From positions 2,914,001 through 2,978,000 of the forward strand of contig NZ_CP023702.1 of NCBI RefSeq assembly GCF_008704555.1: a DNA stretch of 64,000 nucleotides, read 5' to 3'. Made by a program: the position numbers and the translations under genes. The DNA comes from Streptomyces nitrosporeus (GTDB taxonomy: Bacteria; Actinomycetota; Actinomycetes; Streptomycetales; Streptomycetaceae). Under the pieces are notes generated by a model, which was not told the DNA's origin, made no database searches, and saw only the letters and a program-made list of their open reading frames with translations. This document shows, in pieces, positions 1 to 8,086 of this stretch. How positions within the stretch are numbered: the first letter of the stretch is position 1; every line of letters begins with the position of its first letter.

Positions 1-694
1 GGAAGGCCTGGTCGTCGGAGAAGTGCAGTCCGAGCTGGTTGAGCTTGAGGTCGGCCATCTCGCGCAGCCGTGCCTCGATCCACTCGGCGCTGTAGTGCTT
101 GCGCGCGATGTCGAGGTTGAAGCCGCGCTGCGGGCGGTCGGGCGCGTCCCGCACCACTCCCTCCGGGACGGTGTCGTCCGCCGCGAGCGACTGCACCAGC
201 GTGCGTGTGCCGTAGAAGACGCCGGCCTGGTCGGGCCCGCTGATGGTCACCCGGTTCCCCGAGGTCTTCAGGGTGTAGGACTCCGCACCGCCCTCGCCCT
301 TCTTCCCGAGGGCCAGTTCCACGTCCCCGGCCCGGGCCGCGGTCTCGCCGCGGTAACTGATCCCCAGTTCCCCGGCGAGCGTCTTCGCCTCGTCGGCGAG
401 CGCGTGGTCGGCCGCGACGACCGTGCTGTTCTTCCCCGGCTTCCAGCCCGGCCCCCGCGCGGGGGTGTGCTCGCGCACCGCGGGTACGGTCCTCGGCGCC
501 TCGGAGAGCGGGTAGCTGCGGGTGGGGGACGGCGAGGGGGCGGTACGGGAGGAGGCCGAGCCGTTCTGCGGCCCGGAGCCGGACCCGTCGGGCCAGACGA
601 CCACGGTGAGGGTGACGGCCGCCGCCACGGTGACGGCGGCGGCGGCTATCAGGGCTCCGCGTGAGGGCGGGGTGGCGCGATGTGAGGGTGACAT
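1..694 (-). CDS. Secreted GH20 beta-N-acetylhexosaminidase, N-terminal part
   Basis: The gene runs off the left edge; 231 residues are visible. ATG at 694 is preceded by a good GGAGG site. Residues about 12-34 form a hydrophobic signal or anchor, 38-62 are a Ser/Pro/Gly linker, and 85-180 resemble the GH20b-type N-terminal domain. The segment RGFNLDIARKHYS near residue 190 opens the glycoside hydrolase family 20 TIM barrel. The catalytic Asp-Glu pair lies outside the window. The family removes terminal N-acetylglucosamine from chitin or peptidoglycan fragments outside the cell. The assignment rests on this barrel-entry motif and the domain order; substrate is not determinable. Confidence 0.85.
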   Translation of the reverse strand, partial: MSPSHRATPPSRGALIAAAAVTVAAAVTLTVVVWPDGSGSGPQNGSASSRTAPSPSPTRSYPLSEAPRTVPAVREHTPARGPGWKPGKNSTVVAADHALADEAKTLAGELGISYRGETAARAGDVELALGKKGEGGAESYTLKTSGNRVTISGPDQAGVFYGTRTLVQSLAADDTVPEGVVRDAPDRPQRGFNLDIARKHYSAEWIEARLREMADLKLNQLGLHFSDDQAF

Positions 695-1192
695 CGGTCG
701 GAATCCTCCGGATCGTGGGGGGCGTGGGAGGGGCATGAGGGGGGACGCGGGGGACGTGGGGTGTGGGAGGGCGCGGGGAAAGGCGGGGGCTCAGGGGAAA
801 GGGAAGCAAGTCAGGGGAAACATAGACATTCACCTCGTCCGCGCGTTCGCCGGAAGCCGCGAAACTCTCCCGTCCGGGTGAATTTCACGCGGGCTTCGCG
901 TACTCGCCCCCCGGTCTCGCTACCGTTGCGACACATTCGTCCCTGCCTTCTCTCTCCCCCCGCGCAACCTCGCCGCTCCCCTGTCCGTCTCCAGGGGCAC
1001 AGACACCATCCGTACGAGGAGTTTTTGCTGTCCAGGTCCAGCGAGTCCCCCGCAGGCCTGCCTGAGCGAGGGCGCCGGGCCGGGCGGACCGCCGCCGTTC
1101 CCGCCCAGGGCCGCGCCCCGGCCCTGGGCACCGGAAACGCCTCCGGGCCGGGCCTGCCGCCCGGTCGGACGGCAGGTCCGGAACCAGTCTCG
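695..1192. other. Divergent intergenic region with two TCAGGGGAAA direct repeats
   Basis: This stretch separates the hexosaminidase start from the OHCU-decarboxylase-like gene and should hold both promoters. The 10-mer TCAGGGGAAA occurs at 791-800 and 811-820, exactly 20 bp apart, which puts both copies on the same face of the helix and suits a regulator site. No DasR-type operator was seen. The part from 1025 could be an N-terminal extension of the next gene. Confidence 0.4.
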
Positions 1193-1699
1193 GTGAGCAT
1201 CCGCCCGGGTGCCCACTCGAACGGGCTCGCCCGCTTCAACGCCTGGCCGCGGCGCGTCGCCGAGGCGGCCCTGCTGGAGTGCTGCGGCAGTCGCCGCTGG
1301 GCCCTGCGGCTGGCCGCGCACCGCCCCTACCCGGACCTCTCCTCCCTGCTGGCCGCCTCCGACGAGGCGGGCTACGACCTGGGCTCCGCCGACCTGGCCG
1401 AGGCCCTCGCCGCCGAGTCCGCCCCCTGCCTGCACCACGCGGCACCGCGCGCCGCCCACCTCGCGCTCCGGGCGGCCCACGCCGCGTACGAGAGCCGTTT
1501 CGGACATGTGTTCGCCATCTGTCTCGACGGGGTGCCGCCGTCCCAGCACGTCGATCAGGTGCTGGCTGCCATCCGCGCGCGGCTGACCCATGACCCCGAC
1601 GAGGAGCGCTCCCTGACCGCGGAGGAGCTGCGCCGACTCGCCCGGGGCCGCGTCATCGAGCTGGTGACGGCGGCGGGCGGCCCGGAACCGTCGGCCTGA
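1193..1699 (+). CDS. OHCU decarboxylase-like protein
   Basis: From GTG 1193 the product has 168 residues. It resembles 2-oxo-4-hydroxy-4-carboxy-5-ureidoimidazoline decarboxylases, the uric-acid pathway enzymes: an LARFNAWP start, an ALLECCGSRRWA block and a YESRFGHVFAIC segment matching the family's Y..KFG..F motif. The catalytic HPxIG segment is not recognisable; LHHAAPRAAH stands in its place, so activity is doubtful. No other urate genes are near; it lies just upstream of sdhC on the same strand. A longer version could start at TTG 1025 behind GAGGAG (1016-1021), adding 56 residues of low-complexity sequence. Start choice is uncertain. Confidence 0.6.
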   Translation: MSIRPGAHSNGLARFNAWPRRVAEAALLECCGSRRWALRLAAHRPYPDLSSLLAASDEAGYDLGSADLAEALAAESAPCLHHAAPRAAHLALRAAHAAYESRFGHVFAICLDGVPPSQHVDQVLAAIRARLTHDPDEERSLTAEELRRLARGRVIELVTAAGGPEPSA

Positions 1700-1891
1700 C
1701 CAGGAACGTTATGGCAGGCGATAGCCCGTCCGTGCCTGTTTGGCTGCCGCTTTGATCACACCACCGGGCCCCGCCGCCATGGAACCGACAAACCGTCGCT
1801 ACGATGGCCGGGGCCGGTGGACCGTACCCGGCCGGGTCAGACCGACAGTCAAGCCGGCCGACCCCAATCCCCGCTCCCGGAGGGTTCTTCC

Positions 1892-2272
1892 GTGCCGGCT
1901 GGAACGCTGTACCGCGGCCGGGAAGGCATGTGGTCCTGGGTGGCTCATCGAGTCACCGGTGTCCTCATTTTCTTCTTCCTGTTCGTACACGTCCTGGACA
2001 CCGCTCTTGTCCGTGTCTCCCCCGAGGCGTACGACGACGTCGTCGCCACCTACAAGACGCCGCTCGTGGCTCTGCTCGAGTACGGCCTGGTGGCCGCGAT
2101 CCTCTTCCACGCGCTGAACGGTCTCCGGATCGTCGCCGTGGACTTCTGGGCCAAGGGCGCCCGATACCAGAAGCAGATGCTGTGGACCGTCCTGGGCATC
2201 TGGATCGTGCTGATGGTCGGGGCCCTGTACCCCGTCCTCGGTCACGCCGTACGCGAAGTCTTCGGGAGCTGA
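1892..2272 (+). CDS. sdhC: Succinate dehydrogenase cytochrome b556 subunit
   Basis: A 126-residue membrane anchor subunit of complex II. GTG 1892 is chosen because GGAGGG at 1879-1884 sits 7 bases upstream; earlier in-frame ATGs lack such a site. Three hydrophobic helices (about residues 22-42, 60-82 and 98-118) carry the AHRVTG and LFHALNGLR signatures typical of SdhC haem and quinone regions. It is the first gene of sdhCDAB, 5 bases before sdhD. Confidence 0.95.
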   Translation: MPAGTLYRGREGMWSWVAHRVTGVLIFFFLFVHVLDTALVRVSPEAYDDVVATYKTPLVALLEYGLVAAILFHALNGLRIVAVDFWAKGARYQKQMLWTVLGIWIVLMVGALYPVLGHAVREVFGS

Positions 2273-2277
2273 GGCCG

Positions 2278-2757
2278 ATGTCCACCGAGACTCCTTCTTC
2301 CGCGATCGGTGACGTCGAGGGCGTAAGCCTCTACGACGTCGACAACCCGGCCCCGGTGATCGAGCCCCCGCGCAAGCGCACGGGCAAGACCCCCAAGGGT
2401 TCGCGCACCAACTTCGAGATGTACGCCTGGCTCTTCATGCGCCTGTCGGGCATCGTGCTGGTCGTCCTCGTCATCGGCCACCTGCTGATCCAGCTGGTGC
2501 TCGACGGCGGTGTGTCCAAGATCGGCTTCGCCTTCGTGGCCGGCCGCTGGGCCTCGCCGTTCTGGCAGGTCTGGGACCTGGCGATGCTGTGGCTCGCCAT
2601 GCTGCACGGCGCCAACGGCCTCCGTACGGTCATCAACGACTACGCCGAACGGGACAACACCCGCTTCTGGCTGAAGATGCTCCTGTACACCGCCACGGTG
2701 TTCACCGTCCTGCTGGGCACGCTGGTGATCTTCACCTTCGACCCGAACATCCGCTAG
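2278..2757 (+). CDS. sdhD: Succinate dehydrogenase hydrophobic anchor subunit
   Basis: A 159-residue second membrane anchor of succinate dehydrogenase. A hydrophilic N-terminal 45 residues precede three transmembrane helices; the second ends in MLHGANGLR, the counterpart of the LFHALNGLR motif in SdhC, with the His expected as a haem ligand. It lies between sdhC and sdhA in the operon. The annotation is from this shared motif, topology and position. Confidence 0.95.
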   Translation: MSTETPSSAIGDVEGVSLYDVDNPAPVIEPPRKRTGKTPKGSRTNFEMYAWLFMRLSGIVLVVLVIGHLLIQLVLDGGVSKIGFAFVAGRWASPFWQVWDLAMLWLAMLHGANGLRTVINDYAERDNTRFWLKMLLYTATVFTVLLGTLVIFTFDPNIR

Positions 2758-2787
2758 GCGCCGGGACAGAGGGACCAGAGGAAAACC

Positions 2788-4542
2788 ATGCAGATCCACA
2801 AGTACGACACCGTCATCGTCGGCGCCGGCGGCGCCGGCATGCGCGCGGCCATCGAGTCGACGAAGCGCAGCCGCACCGCCGTGCTGACGAAGCTCTACCC
2901 CACCCGCTCCCACACGGGCGCCGCGCAGGGCGGCATGGCCGCCGCGCTGGCCAACGTGGAGGAGGACAACTGGGAGTGGCACACCTTCGACACGATCAAG
3001 GGCGGCGACTACCTGGTCGACCAGGACGCCGCCGAGATCCTGGCGAAGGAGGCCATCGACGCCGTCCTCGACCTGGAGAAGATGGGGCTGCCGTTCGGCC
3101 GCACGCCCGAGGGCAAGATCGACCAGCGCCGTTTCGGCGGCCACTCCCGCAACCACGGTGAGGCCCCGGTCCGTCGCGCCTGCTACTCCGGCGACCGTAC
3201 CGGCCACATGATCCTCCAGACGCTGTACCAGAACTGCGTCAAGGAGGGCGTGGAGTTCTTCAACGAGTTCTACGTCCTGGACCAGCTGGTCGTCGAGGAG
3301 GACGGCGTAAAGAAGTCCGCCGGCGTCGTCGCCTACGAGCTGGCCACCGGCGAGATCCACGTCTTCCACGCGAAGTCGGTCATCTACGCCTCGGGCGGCA
3401 CCGGCAAGTTCTTCAAGGTGACGTCGAACGCGCACACCCTGACCGGTGACGGCCAGGCCGCCTGCTACCGGCGCGGTCTGCCGCTGGAGGACATGGAGTT
3501 CTTCCAGTTCCACCCGACGGGCATCTGGCGCATGGGCATCCTGCTGACGGAGGGCGCCCGCGGTGAGGGCGGCATCCTCCGCAACAAGGACGGCGAGCGC
3601 TTCATGGAGAAGTACGCGCCGGTCATGAAGGACCTCGCGTCCCGTGACGTCGTCTCCCGCTCCATCTACACGGAGATCCGTGAGGGCCGCGGCTGCGGCC
3701 CCGAGGGCGACCACGTCTACCTCGACCTCACGCACCTGCCGCCGGAGCAGCTGGACGCCAAGCTGCCGGACATCACCGAGTTCGCGCGTACGTACCTCGG
3801 TATCGAGCCCTACACGGACCCGATCCCGATCCAGCCGACCGCGCACTACGCCATGGGCGGCATCCCGACCAACGTCGAGGGCGAGGTGCTGGCCGACAAC
3901 ACCACCGTCGTCCCGGGCCTGTACGCCGCCGGCGAGGTCGCCTGTGTCTCCGTGCACGGCGCCAACCGCCTCGGCACCAACTCGCTGCTCGACATCAACG
4001 TCTTCGGGCGCCGTTCGGGCATCGCCGCCGCCGAGTACTCCGCGAAGAACGACTTCGTCGAGCTTCCCGAGAACCCGGCCCAGCTGGTCGTCGACCAGGT
4101 CGAGCGGCTGCGCAACTCCACGGGCACCGAGCGCGTCGCCGAGCTCCGCCTGGAGCTCCAGGAGTGCATGGACGCCAACGTGATGGTGTTCCGCACCGAG
4201 CAGACGATCAAGACCGCCGTCGAGAAGATCGCCGAGCTGCGCAGGCGCTACCTCGACGTGTCCATCCAGGACAAGGGCAAGCGGTTCAACACCGACCTGC
4301 TGGAGGCCATCGAGCTGGGAAACCTGCTCGACCTGGCCGAGGTCATGGCGACCTCCGCGCTGGCCCGCAAGGAGTCCCGCGGCGGTCACTACCGCGAGGA
4401 CTACCCGAACCGCGACGACGTCAACTTCATGCGCCACACCATGGCGTACCGCGAGGTCGCGGACGACGGCACGGAGTCGATCCGGCTCGACTACAAGCCG
4501 GTCGTCCAGACCCGCTACCAGCCGATGGAGCGTAAGTACTGA
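2788..4542 (+). CDS. sdhA: Succinate dehydrogenase flavoprotein subunit
   Basis: A 584-residue catalytic subunit that oxidises succinate to fumarate using covalently bound FAD. The dinucleotide-binding GAGGAGMRAA lies at residues 12-21, and His42 in SHTGAAQGG is the expected covalent FAD attachment site. Substrate-binding HPTGIW and RGEGGILRN follow, with the HGANRLGTNSL loop near residue 390. AGAGGAAAACC precedes the ATG. Its TGA overlaps the sdhB ATG by one base, which indicates translational coupling. Length is normal for the family. Confidence 0.98.
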   Translation: MQIHKYDTVIVGAGGAGMRAAIESTKRSRTAVLTKLYPTRSHTGAAQGGMAAALANVEEDNWEWHTFDTIKGGDYLVDQDAAEILAKEAIDAVLDLEKMGLPFGRTPEGKIDQRRFGGHSRNHGEAPVRRACYSGDRTGHMILQTLYQNCVKEGVEFFNEFYVLDQLVVEEDGVKKSAGVVAYELATGEIHVFHAKSVIYASGGTGKFFKVTSNAHTLTGDGQAACYRRGLPLEDMEFFQFHPTGIWRMGILLTEGARGEGGILRNKDGERFMEKYAPVMKDLASRDVVSRSIYTEIREGRGCGPEGDHVYLDLTHLPPEQLDAKLPDITEFARTYLGIEPYTDPIPIQPTAHYAMGGIPTNVEGEVLADNTTVVPGLYAAGEVACVSVHGANRLGTNSLLDINVFGRRSGIAAAEYSAKNDFVELPENPAQLVVDQVERLRNSTGTERVAELRLELQECMDANVMVFRTEQTIKTAVEKIAELRRRYLDVSIQDKGKRFNTDLLEAIELGNLLDLAEVMATSALARKESRGGHYREDYPNRDDVNFMRHTMAYREVADDGTESIRLDYKPVVQTRYQPMERKY

Positions 4543-5309
4543 TGGCTACCCCGACCCTGGAGAAGACCGGCGCGGCCGAGCCCGGCTTCGCCGACACTCC
4601 GTACATCACGGCCACGTTCCGGATCCGCCGCTTCAACCCGGAGGTCTCGGACGAGGTCCAGTGGCAGGACTTCCAGATCTCGATCGACCCGAAGGAGCGT
4701 GTGCTCGACGCCCTTCACAAGATCAAGTGGGAGCTGGACGGCTCCCTGACGTTCCGCCGGTCCTGCGCGCACGGCATCTGCGGCTCCGACGCGATGCGGA
4801 TCAACGGCAAGAACAGGCTCGCCTGCAAGACGCTGATCAAGGACATCAACCCGGAGAAGCCGATCACCGTCGAAGCCATCAAGGGCCTCACGGTGCTCAA
4901 GGACCTCGTGGTCGACATGGACCCGTTCTTCCAGGCCTACCGCGATGTCATGCCCTTCCTGGTCACCAAGGGCAACGAGCCGACCCGGGAGCGTCTGCAG
5001 TCCCCCGAGGACCGCGAGCGTTTCGACGACACCACCAAGTGCATCCTGTGCGCCGCGTGCACGTCCTCGTGCCCGGTGTTCTGGAACGACGGGCAGTACT
5101 TCGGCCCGGCGGCGATCGTCAACGCGCACCGCTTCATCTTCGACTCGCGTGACGAGGCCGGGGAGCAGCGCCTGGAGATCCTCAACGACCGTGACGGTGT
5201 GTGGCGTTGCCGCACGACGTTCAACTGCACGGACGCCTGCCCGCGTGGCATCGAGGTCACCAAGGCGATCCAGGAGGTCAAGCGCGCGCTGATCACGCGT
5301 CGCTTCTGA
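4542..5309 (+). CDS. sdhB: Succinate dehydrogenase iron-sulfur subunit
   Basis: A 255-residue electron-transfer subunit that carries electrons from FAD to the membrane quinone site. The 2Fe-2S cysteines are in CAHGICGSDAM and the following GKNRLAC; the 4Fe-4S set is CILCAACTSSCP; the 3Fe-4S set includes NCTDACPRGI. All cluster ligands are present. It ends the sdhCDAB operon and is followed by a strong hairpin. Confidence 0.98.
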   Translation: MATPTLEKTGAAEPGFADTPYITATFRIRRFNPEVSDEVQWQDFQISIDPKERVLDALHKIKWELDGSLTFRRSCAHGICGSDAMRINGKNRLACKTLIKDINPEKPITVEAIKGLTVLKDLVVDMDPFFQAYRDVMPFLVTKGNEPTRERLQSPEDRERFDDTTKCILCAACTSSCPVFWNDGQYFGPAAIVNAHRFIFDSRDEAGEQRLEILNDRDGVWRCRTTFNCTDACPRGIEVTKAIQEVKRALITRRF

Positions 5310-5325
5310 GAGGCCGCCGTCCCGT

Positions 5326-5369
5326 GCACCGGGCCCCGTCCCCCGCTCGTGGGGGGCGGGGCCCGGTGC
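5326..5369 (+). terminator. Terminator after sdhB
   Basis: A GC-rich inverted repeat starts 17 bases past the sdhB stop: arms GCACCGGGCCCCG and CGGGGCCCGGTGC flank a short loop. There is no U tract, as is usual in Streptomyces. Confidence 0.8.
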
Positions 5370-5440
5370 GTGTCCGGTGCGGCGCCCTGCCGGGGCCGTG
5401 ACCCGGCGGGACCGGCCGGGGGCCCCGATAGCCTGGGGGT

Positions 5441-6169
5441 GTGGCGAAGGAAGAGAAGACCGCGAAGGCCCCGAAGAGCGAGCAGACCCGGACGCTGATC
5501 CTGGAGACCGCCCTCAGACTCTTCGAGGAGCGGGGGTACGACCGGACGACGATGCGGGCCGTCGCCCAGGAGGCCGGAGTCTCCGTGGGGAACGCGTACT
5601 ACTACTTCACGTCGAAGGAGCACCTCGTCCAGAGCTTCTACGACCGGATCGCCACCGAACACGCGGCGGCGGTGCGCCCGGTCCTGGACGGTGACCCGGA
5701 TCTGGCCGTACGCATCCGGGGGCTGCTGCTGTGCTGGCTGGACGTGGCGCAGCCCTACCACCGGTTCGCCGCCCAGTTCTTCAGGAACGCCGCCGACCCG
5801 GACAGTCCGCTCTCCCCCTTCTCCGAGGACTCGGCCGAGGCGCGTGAGGCGGTGATCTCCCTGCACGAACGCTGCCTGACGGGTTCCAGTACCCGTTACG
5901 ACCAGGAACTGGGCCCGATACTGCCGCAGTTGCTGTGGCTGATGCAGATGGGGCTGGTGCTGTTCTGGGTCTACGACCGGAGTGAGGGGGCCGAGCGCAG
6001 CCGCCGGCTCGTGGAGCGCACCGCGCCGCTGGCCGCACGGGCGATCGCGCTCTCCCGCTTCCGGGTGCTGCGTCCGCTCGTACGGCAGCTCCACGAGGTG
6101 CTGGTGGAGTTCATGCCCGGGGCCGGCGGGGCCGGCCGGAACGCCGCCGCCCCCGAGGCCGGGAAGTGA
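5441..6169 (+). CDS. TetR/AcrR family transcriptional regulator
   Basis: A 242-residue regulator with an N-terminal TetR helix-turn-helix at about residues 20-65: RTLILETALRLFEERGYDR, then AVAQEAGVSVGNAYYYF, the hallmark recognition helix. The C-terminal ligand-binding half is not diagnostic. The gene starts with GTG 5441 and no clear ribosome site; GATAGCCT just upstream could be a -10 hexamer of a nearly leaderless transcript. It converges with the solute-binding protein gene. Target and ligand are unknown. Confidence 0.9.
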   Translation: MAKEEKTAKAPKSEQTRTLILETALRLFEERGYDRTTMRAVAQEAGVSVGNAYYYFTSKEHLVQSFYDRIATEHAAAVRPVLDGDPDLAVRIRGLLLCWLDVAQPYHRFAAQFFRNAADPDSPLSPFSEDSAEAREAVISLHERCLTGSSTRYDQELGPILPQLLWLMQMGLVLFWVYDRSEGAERSRRLVERTAPLAARAIALSRFRVLRPLVRQLHEVLVEFMPGAGGAGRNAAAPEAGK

Positions 6170-6199
6170 GGCGTCGGGGGCGGCGGTGGTCCGGGGGCG

Positions 6200-7753
6200 T
6201 CAGATCCAGCTGAGTTCCCACAGGCGCCAGAGGCCGGTGCCGTCGGAGAGGTACTGCGAGCCGGACACCTCGGGCTTGGCGACGACGTAGTCCTTCTTCT
6301 GCCACAGCGGGACCAGGGGCACGTCCTCGCCGACCAGCTTCTGGAGCTTCTTGAAGTCGTTCGAGGTACGGCCGCGGTCGCTGTACTGCTGGGTCGCCGC
6401 GATGAGGGCGTCCACCTGCTTGCTGGCGTAACCGTTGTGGAGGCTGTTGTCCCGGCCGACCAGGGGCTGGCTGAAGGTGTCGGAGTCGGGGTAGTCGGGG
6501 AGCCAGCCGACGGTGTAGACGTCGTACTTCCCGGCCGCGTACTCCTTCTGGAAGGCCGTCCACTCCACGGCCTTGTCGGTGACCTCGAACAGGCCGTCCT
6601 TCTCCAGCTGGCGGATCAGTTCGGTGGTCTCCGCCTTGTTCGCGTCGTCGTCGCGGTGGCCGAAGACGATCGGTACCGGGATCTGCACGCCGGCCTCCTT
6701 CAGCAACTGCTCGGCCTTGGCGGGGCTGGGCTCCGGGTAGGCGTCGAAGAAGGGGGTGCTGTGCCCGATGTAGCCCTGCGGGATCAGTGAGTACAGCGGC
6801 TCGACGGTGCTGTGGTAGACGTCGCCGACCAGCGGTCCCCGGTCGATGAGCCAGGCGACGGCCTGCCGGACCCGCTTGTCGGCGAAGGCCGAGTCGTCGC
6901 GGACGTTGAAGACCAGGTTGCGGATCTCCGCGCTGTCGGCCTCGGTGACGCGCTGGTCGGTGGCGCCGGGGTTGAGCTCGGCCAGCTTCTCGGCCGGGAG
7001 CTGGCGGTGCGTCACATCGACGTTGCCGGCCGCCCAGGCCGCCTGCAGTTCGTCGGGACCGTCGAAGTAGCGGACGTCCACCGCCTGCCCGGTCTCCTTC
7101 AGCGCCCCCTTGTAGGAGGGGTTGGGCACCAGTTCGGCCTGGACGCCGGGCTCGTACGACTTCAGCGTGTACGGGCCCGAGCCGTCGACCGCGCTCCCGC
7201 CGCGGAGCTTGTCCGCGGGGTACTTCGTGGAGTCCACGATCGACCCGGCGCCGGTGGCGAGCTTCTGCGGGAAGGTCGCGTCACGGCCGGAGAGGTGGAA
7301 GGTGATCTCCCGGCCCTTCGTCCCGATCGTGTCGAGGGCGGGGAAGAGCACCGCGGGACCGGCGTCCGCCTTGATCCTGAGCATCCGCTCGAAGGAGTAC
7401 TTGACGTCCTCGGCCGTGATCTTGCGGCCGTTGGAGAAGGTCAGGTCGTCCCGCAGCGTGCAGCGGTAGGTCTTCAGCCCCTCACCGACGAACTCGCAGC
7501 TCTCCGCCGCGTCCGGCTCCGGGACGATCGCACCGGACTTGAAGGTCATCAGCGACTGGTACAGGTTGCTGTAGACGGCCCAGGAGCCGGCGTCGTAGGC
7601 GCCGGCCGGGTCGAGCGAGGTCACCACGTCCGTGGTGCCGACCGTGACCGGGTCCTCGTTCGCCTCGTCGGACGGCAGCAACTGCCAGGCACCGACGCCG
7701 ACGATGATCAATACCGCGAGTACCGCGAGTATCCGTATACGGACCGATCGCAT
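6200..7753 (-). CDS. Family 5 ABC transporter solute-binding protein (peptide type)
   Basis: A 517-residue extracytoplasmic binding protein of the DppA/OppA class. Residues 6-24 are a hydrophobic N-terminal segment. Family features include ADAxxSLDPAGAYD-like VVTSLDPAGAYD, DLTFSNGRKITAEDVKYSFERM and a C-terminal DVYTVGWLPDYPD block. No lipobox Cys follows the signal, so unlike most Streptomyces relatives it is probably anchored by its N-terminal helix or secreted. No permease or ATPase genes are adjacent, so its transporter partner is elsewhere or absent. GGGAGAG lies upstream of the ATG. Confidence 0.9.
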   Translation of the reverse strand: MRSVRIRILAVLAVLIIVGVGAWQLLPSDEANEDPVTVGTTDVVTSLDPAGAYDAGSWAVYSNLYQSLMTFKSGAIVPEPDAAESCEFVGEGLKTYRCTLRDDLTFSNGRKITAEDVKYSFERMLRIKADAGPAVLFPALDTIGTKGREITFHLSGRDATFPQKLATGAGSIVDSTKYPADKLRGGSAVDGSGPYTLKSYEPGVQAELVPNPSYKGALKETGQAVDVRYFDGPDELQAAWAAGNVDVTHRQLPAEKLAELNPGATDQRVTEADSAEIRNLVFNVRDDSAFADKRVRQAVAWLIDRGPLVGDVYHSTVEPLYSLIPQGYIGHSTPFFDAYPEPSPAKAEQLLKEAGVQIPVPIVFGHRDDDANKAETTELIRQLEKDGLFEVTDKAVEWTAFQKEYAAGKYDVYTVGWLPDYPDSDTFSQPLVGRDNSLHNGYASKQVDALIAATQQYSDRGRTSNDFKKLQKLVGEDVPLVPLWQKKDYVVAKPEVSGSQYLSDGTGLWRLWELSWI

Positions 7754-8086
7754 GTGCCGTGCTCTCCCTTACCAGCCCCGCCTCGGCTCTGCACTGCCTT
7801 CGCACGCATTGCCGCATGTTGTTCAGCGCTCACCCAATCACACGATTTTCACATCTGGAAGAGCAAATGAGGTGCTCACAGCACCTTGTTCGCCGTATGC
7901 CGGGATTTGACGTGGAAACGATCAACAAACAGCCCTCCACCTGCAACTTTCGTTGCCGAGTGTGAGGGCTGTGTGTGGTCTGCGTGTTCGCCCTGGAACG
8001 TTCACGTCCGTAAGGGATCCGGGCGGAAGGGGGGTTCGGGCGGCTCGCGGTGCCCGGTGCGCGGTGCGCGGGCCGGGGCGCCGTGG
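7754..8086. other. Intergenic region, AT-richer than its surroundings
   Basis: A 333-base gap between the metallophosphoesterase stop and the solute-binding protein start, both on the minus strand. It holds the terminator at 7929-7972 and presumably the promoter of the solute-binding protein gene. No open frame with coding character was seen. Confidence 0.5.
7929..7972 (-). terminator. Terminator downstream of metallophosphoesterase gene
   Basis: Outer arms ACAGCCCTC and GAGGGCTGT enclose a second small hairpin GCAAC-TTTC-GTTGC. Read on the minus strand, the structure is followed by TTTGTTG, a partial U tract, so it fits termination of the metallophosphoesterase transcript. Confidence 0.6.

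Noticed and set aside
2242..4437. 731-codon minus-strand frame opposite sdhA
   Set aside because: It is the antisense shadow of sdhA caused by GC-rich third positions; the translated sequence is Val/Asp/Leu/Arg-rich without domains, while the plus strand encodes a complete flavoprotein.
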